Shown here one piece after another: positions 17,040 to 25,788 of a stretch of DNA of 59,595 nt. The stretch lies in the NCBI GenBank assembly GCA_902774055.1, contig CACYGX010000016.1, positions 1-59,595 on the forward strand. Reading direction: 5' to 3'. The notes below the pieces were generated by a model. It was not told the origin of the DNA. It was given only the letters and a program-made list of their open reading frames with translations, and ran no database searches. Each line of letters begins with the position of its first letter. Position 1 is the stretch's first letter. The DNA comes from an uncultured Bacteroidales bacterium (GTDB taxonomy: Bacteria; Bacteroidota; Bacteroidia; Bacteroidales; Muribaculaceae). The position numbers were made by a program, and so were the translations under genes.

Positions 17040-17507
17040 TCACATTTTGATGATATTTTTTGTTTGTTTAATGTCACTGTAATTGAAGTGCTCTTGCTCC
17101 TCGACCATCTCGGGACGTTTCTTGCCCTCGATTTTACGCTTGACGGTCATTGTCAGGGTAAATCCCTCATCGTCGGCATCGGCGATGACGCCCTTGAGTT
17201 TACGGCCGTCGGCGGTGAGCACTTCAACCTCGTTACCGATGCTATTGCGGTACTGGCGGGGCAGCAACAACGGCGAGGTAATGCCGTATGAACCCACAGT
17301 CAGTTCATAGTCCTCTCCAGTGTCACGGTCAAAGGCAGCAAGCACTGCATCGTTGACTGCCACACAATCATCGATGGTGATGTCCTCGTCACTGTCGAGG
17401 GCCACGTCAATCACGTTATCCTTGCTCACCTTGAGGGTGACCAGGAACATCTTGGTGCCCTCAAGTGCTTGGGTAATCACTTTTTCCAGTTCCGTCTTGT
17501 CGATCAT
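17040..17507 (-). CDS. rimP: ribosome maturation factor RimP
   Basis: 155 residues, of normal length. Assists 30S subunit maturation. The family pattern DITIDDCVAVNDAVLAAFDR is followed by YELTVGSYGITSPL, with a C-terminal SH3-like domain. First gene of the rimP-nusA-infB-folK operon, preceded by a heptanucleotide array (17515-17571) and a consensus promoter at 17658-17688. Confidence 0.94.
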   Translation of the reverse strand: MIDKTELEKVITQALEGTKMFLVTLKVSKDNVIDVALDSDEDITIDDCVAVNDAVLAAFDRDTGEDYELTVGSYGITSPLLLPRQYRNSIGNEVEVLTADGRKLKGVIADADDEGFTLTMTVKRKIEGKKRPEMVEEQEHFNYSDIKQTKNIIKM

Positions 17508-17514
17508 ATCTTTT

Positions 17515-17571
17515 GTTTTAGTTATTAGTCCTCAGTCCTTAGTCCTTAGTCCTCAGTTCTTAGTCCTTAGC
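17515..17571 (-). repeat. heptanucleotide array in the rimP leader, 8 units
   Basis: Read on the minus strand: CTAAGGA, CTAAGAA, CTGAGGA, CTAAGGA, CTAAGGA, CTGAGGA, CTAATAA, CTAAAAC. It ends about 8 bases before the rimP start codon and lies within the transcribed leader if the promoter at 17658-17688 is used. Confidence 0.85.
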
Positions 17572-17657
17572 TTTTGGCATCGGCCAAAATAGGCCTAAAC
17601 CATGAATTTATAATAAAAACGAGGAAGCCCGATTGCCCCCTCTCACGAATGCTGGCG

Positions 17658-17688
17658 CAAAAGTACTCATTTTCCGTCATTCACGCAA
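17658..17688 (-). promoter_or_regulatory. promoter of the rimP operon
   Basis: On the minus strand: TTG (17686-17688), 20 bases, TACTTTTG (17658-17665). It gives a leader of ~145 bases that contains the heptad array. The remaining stretch 17689-17868 up to the divergent gene shows only AT-rich sequence. Confidence 0.7.
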
Positions 17689-17868
17689 TATCTAATGTGA
17701 AAAGGCCTGCAAAACGATACAGTAATTCATATTATTTAACGTTATTTAACGCGACTCAGTGCACTTTTGGCTTCTTTTGTCCCCCAATAGTCGCGCTGGC
17801 ACCGCTCTACAAAAGCATTTTTAGCACTACAAAAGAAGTCGTGAGCGAGATAATTTTGTATTTTTGTA

Positions 17869-17876
17869 CCCATAAT
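17869..17876 (+). promoter_or_regulatory. -7 box before the 144-aa membrane protein
   Basis: TATTTTTG, 22 bases before ATG 17899. No clear TTG at 19-20 bases. Confidence 0.4.
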
Positions 17877-17898
17877 TTACAGACAACCCAAAAACGCG

Positions 17899-18333
17899 AT
17901 GAAACCGGCGATTGTGTTATTAACGATACTGGTGGTGGGCGGTGCCATTGTGTGGCTCATCGACAAGTTGTTTTACAGCCATAAAACTGGCGAAAATGTC
18001 GATGAAACCGATGAAAATCCCACCAGCAACGAGGCGGCCCCACAGGGTTGCGCCGATGAGGGCTGCGGCCTGCGCCCGATTTGCCCTAGCGAGCAGATTC
18101 TTGCCGGGGAGTGCAAGCAGGAGATCACCTACTATGAAGACGAGGAACTGGACGCCTTTGCAGGCCGTGGCGAGAACGACTACACGCCCGACGAGGAAGA
18201 GCAGTGGCGCGACGTGCTTTACACCCTGCAACCCGCCGACCTGCTAGGCTGGGGTCAGAGCATCAAGCACCGGGGACTGGTGATGCCGGCCGCCATCCGC
18301 CTGGAATTCATGCAACTTGCAGGCGAATGCTAA
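17899..18333 (+). CDS. membrane-anchored protein of unknown function, 144 aa
   Basis: N-terminal membrane segment (IVLLTILVVGGAIVWLI) followed by a Cys-containing linker (GCADEGCGLRPICP) and a C-terminal region with EEELDAF-like and DVLYTLQPADLLGWGQSIKHRGLVMP patterns. I recall similar small proteins in Bacteroidetes, sometimes labelled phospholipase without evidence. The four cysteines in a short span could bind metal or form disulfides. It lies 94 bases upstream of the PorW-like gene. Confidence 0.75.
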   Translation: MKPAIVLLTILVVGGAIVWLIDKLFYSHKTGENVDETDENPTSNEAAPQGCADEGCGLRPICPSEQILAGECKQEITYYEDEELDAFAGRGENDYTPDEEEQWRDVLYTLQPADLLGWGQSIKHRGLVMPAAIRLEFMQLAGEC

Positions 18334-18427
18334 ACTTTGAGGTTGAGGTTAAAAAGGTGTCTGAGGCAATAAAAAAGCACGGTGCACGTTTATTAGATAC
18401 TATTGACAAAGAAAACCGAACTGGAAT

Positions 18428-21400
18428 TTGAACAGGACACGACGTTTCATACCGGTAATTATCATAGCGATGGTGGTCGCGCTTGCCGCATGCAGCAACA
18501 AGACCAACACCGCCAGGTCGCGCTTCTGGCAATCGTTCACTACCAAATATAACGTCTATTTCCACGGCAAGACCAACTATGACGAGCAGGAAAAGGCGAT
18601 GCTAGAGGGCTATGAGGACGACTATTCCCAGCACCTGTATTTACACCCTGCTGAGGCGCGTGCCAACCCGAAGGCACCACAGCCCACAGGCAGTTTTGAG
18701 CGCACCATAGAGAAGATGGAGAAAGCCATCACCACACACTCCATCAAGAAGAAGCCCAAAAAGAAAGGCAGCAAGAGCCGCGATGCCAAGTATCGCGAGT
18801 GGCTGGCCCGCGACGAGTATAACCCCTTCCTGCACAATGCCTGGTACTTGCTGGCCAAGTCCCAGTACATGAAGGGCGATTTTCTCGATGCTGCCGCCAC
18901 ATTCCGTTACATTGCACGCCACTTTACATGGAAGACCGACCTGGTGCAGGAGTGCCAGGTGCGTGAAGCCCTGTGCTACTGCGCCCTAGGGTGGACCACC
19001 GAGGCCGATAACGTCCTGACCCACGTCCACATGGACGAAATCACCAATAAACGTGTCCGCGCACTGGCCAATGCGGCATTTGCCGACTATTACATCAAGT
19101 CGCAACAGCCCGAGGAGGCCATCCCCTATCTGGCCAAGGCCGTCAAGGGCAAGGGTTTCAAGGGTAACGAGAAGGTGCGCATGAATTTCCTCCTCGGTCA
19201 GCTCTATGAAGATGTTGGTGACAAGCGTAATGCCTACCTGGCCTATAAACAGGCGGGTAGCAGCAGCGGCTCGACCTACCGAACCAAATTCAACGCGCGC
19301 ATCAAGCAGAGCGCGGTCTATGAGGGCGCAAACATCGCCAGCGAGGTCAAAGCGTTGAAGCGCATGACCCGCTATGACCGCAATAAGGATTACCTCGACC
19401 AGATTTACTATGCCATCGGTAACCTCTACCTGACTCATGGCGACACAACAAACGCCATCGAGAACTACAAACTTGCTGCCGAGAAGAGCACCCGCAACGG
19501 CGTGGACAAGGCCATCAGCCAGTTGACGCTGGGCGGCATCTACTTTGACCAGCGCCAGTATGACGAGGCACAGCCCTGCTATGCCGAGGCCATCCCCCTT
19601 GTCAACGAGGATTACCCGAACTACCGCATGCTCAAGAAGCGCAGCGACGTGCTCGACGAATTGGCCGTGTACTCCCAGAACGTGACCCTCCAAGACTCTC
19701 TGATCAAACTGTCGAAGATGACCCCAGAGGAGCAGAAAGCCGTTATTGCCAAGATCATCGAGGAACTCAAGAAGAAAGAGAAGGAAGAGGCCGAAGCTGC
19801 TGCCCGCGAAGAGTACCTCGCCCAGCAGAGCGCCAAGGGCAGCCAGCTACAAGGCAACGCCAACGATCCCGCCAGCTACAATATCAACACCGATAACTCC
19901 TGGTACTTCTATAACACCGCTACCAAGAACGCCGGTAAGACCCAGTTCCAGAAACTGTGGGGCAGCCGCAAACTCGAGGATAACTGGCGCCGCAGGAACA
20001 AGACCACCTTCTCGTTTAACGATGAGGAAGCCGACAGCACCCTCCTGGCACTCGGCGACAGCGTGATGCTGGACGAGAATGGCGATACCATCAAGGTGGA
20101 TGTCGAAGCGCTCAAGCGAGCCGAGGATCCGCACTATGAGGAATTCTACCTCAAGCAGATTCCCAAGACCGAAGAGGACATCCAAGCGGCCCACGAGATC
20201 ATTCAGGAGGGCCTCTACAACATGGGTACCATCCTCAAGGACAAGATGGAGGACTATAACGCGGCAGCCTATGAATACGGCCAACTGCTCGAGCGTTATC
20301 CCGACAACACCTACCGCCTGGACGTCTTTTATAGTATGTACATGATGTTCATGCGCAACGGACAGGTGGCCGACGCCGATCCCTACCGCGACAGTATCCT
20401 TGTCCATTTTGCCGACTCCAAGTATGGCCAAGCGATGCAGGATCCCAATTATCTGGAGAACCTCAAGAACATGAACCGCGATCAGGAGAACATGTATGAG
20501 GCTGCCTATGCCAATTATCTGGCCAACAACCACACAGCTGTGCATGATGCCTATGCCGAGATGATGCGCAAGTATCCGCTCTCCAAAATCATGCCCAAGT
20601 TCATGTTCATCGACGCGCTGAGCTACCTTACCGAGAAAGACTACGACAAGTTCAAGGAGACCCTTAAGGACATGTTGCAGCGCTACCCGCAAACCGACAT
20701 CACGCCCACCGCGTCAGAGATTGTCAAGCAACTCAACCAGGGTCGCCGATTGGAAGGCGGCGGCAGCAACGTGCGCGGCATGTTGTGGACAACGCGCCTG
20801 AGCAACGATACTACGCCTCAGGCTCTGGAGCGAACCTTCACCCCGTTTGCCGAGGACAACGATAAGCCCCAGGTGTTCATCCTGCTCTATCCCATGGATA
20901 GCATCAATGGCAACATGCTGCTCTATGAGGTGGCACGCCACAACTTCAATGCGTTCCAGGTCAAGGACTATGACATCGAGCAGATGAACTTCGGCACGTT
21001 AGGCCTGCTAGTGGTCAAGGGTATGGACAACTTCAAGGAGGCCACCCACTACCGCTCGCTGTTCGAGAAGGATCAAACCATCAATATTCCCAGCCAGGTA
21101 CACTATGTCATCATCAGTGTGGACAACTTCAACCTGCTGTTGAACGAGGGTCGCACCTTCGAGGACTACTTCAACTACTTGGAGGAGAAGAACGACAAGG
21201 AGCACAGCGACCTCGAGAAGAAAGAACTTGACGAGGCCGAGAAGAAGGCGATGGAAGAAGCCGAACGCGAAGCCGCCATTGAGCGTGAACGCGAACGCCT
21301 GGAGGCCGAGGAAATGGAGCGTGAGGCTGCCGAACTCGCCAAGAGGGATGCCGAGGAGAAGGCTAAGGAGATGGCTGCGGAAGAAGCACTCCGTGAGGCC

Positions 21401-22204
21401 GAAGCCGCCGAGCAGGCTCGCCTGGAGGCCGAGGAAAAGGCCCGTCAAGAGGCCGAACGCCAGCAGATCAAGGCCAGCGACTACCGCAGCAAGCCCACCG
21501 TCTCTGGTTCACAGAGGACCCTCAGCGACAAGGAAATCAAGGCTCAAGAGCGTGCCGAGGAAGAACACCTCAAGCAGCTCGAACGCGAAGCCAAGGCCCG
21601 CGAGAAGGCTGAACGCAAGCGCCAAAAGGAGATTGATGACAGCATCAAGAAGGAACAAAAGCACCAGCGCAAACTGGCTCGAATAGAGGAAATCGCCGAA
21701 CAAGACTCCATCGAACAAGCCGAGAAGGAGAAGGAGAAGGAACGCGACTTCCGCTACAAGTGGCGCGAAGACTCGGCCAAGGCTGCTTATAAGGCTGCCG
21801 AGCAGGCCAAGAAGGATGCCAAGAAGGCTAAGGAACAGGCCCGCAAGGATAAGGCCAAAGAACGTAAAGAACTGGCCAAGCAGCGCGAAAAAGAGCGTAA
21901 ACAAAAGGCCAAAGAGCGCGAACGCGAACGCAAAGAAAAGCAAAAAGAGCGCAAGGAGCAGGCCAAGGCCCGAGAGCAGGAACGCAAGCAGCGGCAGAAG
22001 GAGCGCGAACAAGATCGCAAAGAAAAAGCCGCTGAACGCAAGCAGCAGACCAAAGAACGCGAACAGGAACGCAAGGCCGGCAACAAAGGCAATGGCAAGA
22101 ATAATGGACAAGCCAACCCGTCCAGCCAAGCCAGCCAGTCGGGCCAGTCAGGCGACGACACCCCCGCCCAGCGTTCGGTCAAACCCAACAAGAAGAACGA
22201 TTAA
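18428..22204 (+). CDS. PorW/SprE-like TPR lipoprotein with long charged tail
   Basis: 1258 residues. TTG start at 18428: an in-frame TGA at 18404 and the absence of ATG or GTG before the lipoprotein signal (NRTRRFIPVIIIAMVVALAAC, split by the membrane segment) leave TTG as the only sensible start. The opening RFWQSFTTKYNVYFHGKTNY and the TPR array (~130-420) match the PorW/SprE type IX secretion family; more helical repeats run to ~900. The last ~350 residues are a Lys/Glu/Arg/Ala coiled-coil tail, unusual for the family as I know it. The response regulator gene porX follows 23 bases on. Confidence 0.75.
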   Translation: MNRTRRFIPVIIIAMVVALAACSNKTNTARSRFWQSFTTKYNVYFHGKTNYDEQEKAMLEGYEDDYSQHLYLHPAEARANPKAPQPTGSFERTIEKMEKAITTHSIKKKPKKKGSKSRDAKYREWLARDEYNPFLHNAWYLLAKSQYMKGDFLDAAATFRYIARHFTWKTDLVQECQVREALCYCALGWTTEADNVLTHVHMDEITNKRVRALANAAFADYYIKSQQPEEAIPYLAKAVKGKGFKGNEKVRMNFLLGQLYEDVGDKRNAYLAYKQAGSSSGSTYRTKFNARIKQSAVYEGANIASEVKALKRMTRYDRNKDYLDQIYYAIGNLYLTHGDTTNAIENYKLAAEKSTRNGVDKAISQLTLGGIYFDQRQYDEAQPCYAEAIPLVNEDYPNYRMLKKRSDVLDELAVYSQNVTLQDSLIKLSKMTPEEQKAVIAKIIEELKKKEKEEAEAAAREEYLAQQSAKGSQLQGNANDPASYNINTDNSWYFYNTATKNAGKTQFQKLWGSRKLEDNWRRRNKTTFSFNDEEADSTLLALGDSVMLDENGDTIKVDVEALKRAEDPHYEEFYLKQIPKTEEDIQAAHEIIQEGLYNMGTILKDKMEDYNAAAYEYGQLLERYPDNTYRLDVFYSMYMMFMRNGQVADADPYRDSILVHFADSKYGQAMQDPNYLENLKNMNRDQENMYEAAYANYLANNHTAVHDAYAEMMRKYPLSKIMPKFMFIDALSYLTEKDYDKFKETLKDMLQRYPQTDITPTASEIVKQLNQGRRLEGGGSNVRGMLWTTRLSNDTTPQALERTFTPFAEDNDKPQVFILLYPMDSINGNMLLYEVARHNFNAFQVKDYDIEQMNFGTLGLLVVKGMDNFKEATHYRSLFEKDQTINIPSQVHYVIISVDNFNLLLNEGRTFEDYFNYLEEKNDKEHSDLEKKELDEAEKKAMEEAEREAAIERERERLEAEEMEREAAELAKRDAEEKAKEMAAEEALREAEAAEQARLEAEEKARQEAERQQIKASDYRSKPTVSGSQRTLSDKEIKAQERAEEEHLKQLEREAKAREKAERKRQKEIDDSIKKEQKHQRKLARIEEIAEQDSIEQAEKEKEKERDFRYKWREDSAKAAYKAAEQAKKDAKKAKEQARKDKAKERKELAKQREKERKQKAKERERERKEKQKERKEQAKAREQERKQRQKEREQDRKEKAAERKQQTKEREQERKAGNKGNGKNNGQANPSSQASQSGQSGDDTPAQRSVKPNKKND

Positions 22205-22227
22205 CACCATAAAGTGAGACAAACCAA

Positions 22228-23772
22228 ATGAGTAAAGAAAGAATCCTCTGGGCCGATGACGAAATCGACCTGTTGAAGCCACATATCCTGTTCCTCCAGA
22301 ACAAGGGCTATGAGGTGGAAACTGTCACCAATGGCCGTGACGCCCTCGATGCATTAAATAGTCAGATTTTCAACCTGATTATCCTGGACGAGAACATGCC
22401 AGGCATCAGCGGTCTTGAAGCGCTGCAACGCATCAAGATCCTGCAACCCAATGTCCCCGTCATCATGATTACCAAGAGTGAGGAAGAGGACATCATGAAC
22501 CAGGCCATCGGCGGAGAAATTGCCGACTACCTGATCAAGCCCGTCAACCCGATGCAGATCCTGTCATCTATCAAGAAGAACCTGCACAGCGACGAACTCA
22601 TCACCGACAAGGTTACCAGCGATTACCAGCAAGAATTCAATCGCATCAGCCAGATGATCAACTCGGCTCAGACTATCGAGGACTGGTATGACCTCTACTC
22701 CACCCTCGTCAGGTGGGAACTCACGCTCTCCAACGCCGACACCAAGATGGACGAGATGTTGAAGATGCAGAAGGTTGAAGCCAACAACGCCTTTGCCAAG
22801 TTTGTCAAGCGCAACTACGAGGACTGGATCACACAGCCCGAGCACCCCTTGCGCAGCAATGAATTGTTCAAGACCAAGGTGCTGCCCCTGCTCGACAAGG
22901 GCGAGAAGGTCTGCTTTGTGGTCATTGACAACTTCAGGCTCGACCAGTGGCGGACCGTCAGCCCACTGCTCGCCGATTATTATAATGTCGAGAGTGAGGA
23001 ACTCTACACGACCATCCTGCCCACAGCCACTCAATATGCCCGCAACGCTATCTTCTCGGGATTGATGCCTGTGGACATCGAACGCCTGTTCCCCGACCTG
23101 TGGGTCGATGAGGAAAGCGAGGAGGGCAAGAACCTGAACGAGGCGCCGCTGATCCAGACGCTGCTTGACCGCTACCGCCGCAAGGTACACTTCTCCTACA
23201 ACAAGATGAACGACAGCGTTGCCGGAGAGAAATTGATTCAGAATATCGGCAAACTCAAGAACTTTGAGCTCAATGTGCTGGTGTTCAACTTTGTGGATAT
23301 GCTCTCGCACGCTCGCACCGAGTCCAAGATGATACGCGAGTTGGCCAATACCGACGAGGCCTATCGTTCGGTGACTGTCTCATGGTTCAAGAACTCCAAT
23401 GTGTTGGAAATCTTCAAACTCATGGCTCAAAACGGCTACAAAGTCGTTCTGACCACCGACCATGGCACCATCAAGGTGGATCGTCCCATCAATGTCATCG
23501 GCGACAAGAACCTGAACACCAACCTGCGTTACAAGGTGGGCAAGAGCCTCACCTACAATGGCAAACAAGTCTATGAAATCAAGCAACCCAAGCGTGTAGG
23601 CCTTCCCGCTCCCAACATTTCAAGCACCTACATCTTTGCAATGAACCGCGACTTCTTTGCCTATCCCAACAACTACAATTACTATGTATCCTACTACAAC
23701 GACACGTTCCAGCACGGCGGCATCTCGATGGAAGAGATGCTCGTGCCCCTCGTGACGTTGTCACCGAAATAA
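22228..23772 (+). CDS. porX: PorX-like response regulator with PglZ domain
   Basis: 514 residues, close to known PorX (~517). Receiver domain 1-~120 with acidic pair D10/D11, phospho-acceptor D54 (LIILDENMPG) and K83 (ITKS). The C-terminal alkaline-phosphatase-like PglZ domain has VVIDNFRLDQW, NFVDMLSHAR and TTDHGT metal-site motifs. In Porphyromonas, PorX links a sensor (PorY) to control of type IX secretion. Located directly after the PorW-like gene and before tsaE. Confidence 0.9.
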   Translation: MSKERILWADDEIDLLKPHILFLQNKGYEVETVTNGRDALDALNSQIFNLIILDENMPGISGLEALQRIKILQPNVPVIMITKSEEEDIMNQAIGGEIADYLIKPVNPMQILSSIKKNLHSDELITDKVTSDYQQEFNRISQMINSAQTIEDWYDLYSTLVRWELTLSNADTKMDEMLKMQKVEANNAFAKFVKRNYEDWITQPEHPLRSNELFKTKVLPLLDKGEKVCFVVIDNFRLDQWRTVSPLLADYYNVESEELYTTILPTATQYARNAIFSGLMPVDIERLFPDLWVDEESEEGKNLNEAPLIQTLLDRYRRKVHFSYNKMNDSVAGEKLIQNIGKLKNFELNVLVFNFVDMLSHARTESKMIRELANTDEAYRSVTVSWFKNSNVLEIFKLMAQNGYKVVLTTDHGTIKVDRPINVIGDKNLNTNLRYKVGKSLTYNGKQVYEIKQPKRVGLPAPNISSTYIFAMNRDFFAYPNNYNYYVSYYNDTFQHGGISMEEMLVPLVTLSPK

Positions 23773-23809
23773 TCACCATTAAGAACAACCAGACTAACTG
23801 ATAAACCAA

Positions 23810-24259
23810 ATGAAAGAAGCAAAAACAATTGAAATACCCATTCCCAACCTGGAAGCCATCGATGCAGCTGCCTATAAGTTCATGACCGAGATGGGCGACT
23901 TGACCGTATATGCCTTCTATGGCGAAATGGGCGCCGGTAAGACCACCTTCATCAATGCGTTGTGCAAGCAGTTGGGTGTCGAGAGCGACGTGACCAATTC
24001 ACCCTCGTTCTCCATCATTAATGAGTACCGTAGTGACACCACTGCCGAACTGATTTACCACTTTGACTGCTATCGGCTGGAGAAGGAAGAAGAGGCCGTG
24101 GACCTGGGCGCCGAGGACTACTTTGACAGCGGCGCGCTATGCTTTATCGAGTGGCCCGAGCGCATCGACGGCCTGCTGCCCGACGATACCGTTCGCGTGG
24201 ACATCACCGTCAATGAGGACGAGAGCCGCACTCTCAAGATGACATTCCCTACCGTCTGA
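23810..24259 (+). CDS. tsaE: tRNA threonylcarbamoyladenosine biosynthesis ATPase TsaE
   Basis: 149 residues, of normal length. ATPase of the TsaBDE complex that makes t6A37 in tRNA. Walker [10 protein letters not shown] (38-46), then [19 protein letters not shown] and IEWPERID, all family motifs. It is 37 bases after porX and 2 bases before the biotin ligase gene, so it is probably co-transcribed. Confidence 0.95.
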   Translation: MKEAKTIEIPIPNLEAIDAAAYKFMTEMGDLTVYAFYGEMGAGKTTFINALCKQLGVESDVTNSPSFSIINEYRSDTTAELIYHFDCYRLEKEEEAVDLGAEDYFDSGALCFIEWPERIDGLLPDDTVRVDITVNEDESRTLKMTFPTV

Positions 24260-24261
24260 CC

Positions 24262-25014
24262 ATGCCACACTACATCAAGGTCAGCCAGACGGCTAGCACC
24301 AACACCTACCTGTCCCGCTTGGCGGCTACGCTGCCAGGCGGTACGGTCATTTATACCCCTAGCCAGACTGCAGGGCGCGGCCAGAAAGGCAATTCGTGGG
24401 AGAGCGAGGACGGCAAGAACCTCACCTTCTCGCTTTTGCTCAAGCGACCGCCCGTCAAAGCGCGTAACCAGTTCTACCTGAGCGAGGCAGCAGCGGTGGC
24501 TGTTGTCGAGGCATTATCGACCGAGGCTGGTGACGGTTTCTCTGTCAAGTGGCCCAACGATGTCTATTGGCAGGACAAGAAGGTCTGCGGCATGCTGCTG
24601 GAAAATTCCCTAGACGGTAGCGACATTGCCCACTGCGTGGTGGGCATCGGCATCAACGTCAACCAGGAGTGCTTCGTCAGCGACGCCCCTAACCCCGTGT
24701 CCCTCATCAACATCACAGGGCACGAACACGACTTGATGGCGCTATTGAAGCGCGTGTGCTCCCGCATCGAGCAACTGGTGGGCTCTTTGGGCGACAACAA
24801 TGCCCGCAGCAGTCTGCACCAGCAATATATGAGTGCGCTTTACCGTAACGACGGCCAGTTGCACCCCTACGAGGACAATACGGGGCACCAATTCATGGCC
24901 AGCGTGGCAAACATCGCCCCCGACGGCACCCTCACCCTCCAACACCAAGACGGCACCTGCCACGACTACCTCTTCAAGGAAGTCAAGCACGTCATCAATG
25001 ATAGTGTGTTGTAA
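24262..25014 (+). CDS. birA: biotin-[acetyl-CoA-carboxylase] ligase
   Basis: 250 residues. Attaches biotin to carboxyl-carrier proteins. TAGRGQKGNSW corresponds to the biotinyl-AMP loop (usually GRGRRGR), followed by NLTFSLLLK, SVKWPNDVYW and CGMLLEN. The DNA-binding HTH of E. coli BirA is absent, so it is a ligase only. The ATG lies 2 bases after the tsaE stop. Confidence 0.93.
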   Translation: MPHYIKVSQTASTNTYLSRLAATLPGGTVIYTPSQTAGRGQKGNSWESEDGKNLTFSLLLKRPPVKARNQFYLSEAAAVAVVEALSTEAGDGFSVKWPNDVYWQDKKVCGMLLENSLDGSDIAHCVVGIGINVNQECFVSDAPNPVSLINITGHEHDLMALLKRVCSRIEQLVGSLGDNNARSSLHQQYMSALYRNDGQLHPYEDNTGHQFMASVANIAPDGTLTLQHQDGTCHDYLFKEVKHVINDSVL

Positions 25015-25089
25015 GATTAGAGATTAGGGATTAGAGATTAGGGATTAGAGACAATAAACTAAGGACTAAGGACTAAAAACTAAAAACTA
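25015..25089 (+). repeat. heptanucleotide arrays before the LOG-family gene
   Basis: Five units GATTAGA/GATTAGG, a short spacer (GACAATAAA), then CTAAGGA, CTAAGGA, CTAAAAA, CTAAAAA, CTATAAC. They fill most of the gap between the biotin ligase stop and ATG 25098. Same 7-base family and same position relative to a start codon as at 17515-17571. Confidence 0.85.
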
Positions 25090-25097
25090 TAACACAA

Positions 25098-25631
25098 ATG
25101 AATATCGTCGTTTATTGCAGCGCTCAGGATGGGCTTGATGAGAAATACCAGCAACTGGCCACGACATTGGGCCGCTGGATAGGTGAGAACAAGCACACCC
25201 TCGTCTATGGTGGCGTGAATTCGGGCCTGATGCATGTCACGGCTCAAGCCGTTCACGATGCGGGCGGTCGCTGTGTGGGCATCATCCCCGAGATGTTCCT
25301 GCACCGCCTGGACCCCTTGTGCGACGAGGTGGTGGCCACGAGCGACCTTGCCGATCGCAAGCAGCGCATGATAGCAACTGGCGACGTGTTTATCGTCCTG
25401 CCGGGAGGCATTGGCACCCTCGACGAATGGATTTCTACCCTCACGGTGATGTGCATCGGCGATGATGACCACCGCCCCATCATCGTCGCCAACCTTGACG
25501 GCATGTACGATGCTACCATCCAGCAACTCGCCGACCTCTCCCTCACCCCCTTCGCCCGCGGCAAGGACCTCACCCGCACCCTCACCGCCCGCACTGCCCA
25601 GGAGTTTATCGCAGTCCTCAACAACCTCTGA
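25098..25631 (+). CDS. LOG-family (TIGR00730-type) nucleoside 5'-monophosphate phosphoribohydrolase-like protein
   Basis: 177 residues. Rossmann-type fold with VYGGVNSGLMHVTA and the signature PGGIGTLDEW. LOG proteins release free cytokinin-type bases or more generally cleave nucleotide monophosphates; they are often mislabelled lysine decarboxylase. Cytoplasmic. The heptad array directly precedes the start codon. Confidence 0.9.
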   Translation: MNIVVYCSAQDGLDEKYQQLATTLGRWIGENKHTLVYGGVNSGLMHVTAQAVHDAGGRCVGIIPEMFLHRLDPLCDEVVATSDLADRKQRMIATGDVFIVLPGGIGTLDEWISTLTVMCIGDDDHRPIIVANLDGMYDATIQQLADLSLTPFARGKDLTRTLTARTAQEFIAVLNNL

Positions 25632-25740
25632 AATCACGCGAGGCTGCCATCAGATTTTTCAGGCACCTCAGCTATTGATAAACCAGAGGCATCAGATGCT
25701 AAAAATCAGTGAAAAAGTGTGTTAAACCAGAAATTTTTAG

Positions 25741-25748
25741 TATTTTTG
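25741..25748 (+). promoter_or_regulatory. -7 box before the secreted 372-aa protein
   Basis: TATTTTTG, 40 bases upstream of ATG 25789. No good TTG at 19-20 bases. Confidence 0.4.
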
Positions 25749-25788
25749 CTTCGACAACTTTAATCTCAAACCTCTAAAGGATTACGTT

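Noticed and set aside
21509-22129. Very hydrophobic frame antisense to the PorW-like tail, looking like a membrane protein
   Set aside because: Complement of Lys/Glu/Ala-rich codons reads as Leu/Phe/Ala; an artefact of the charged coiled coil.
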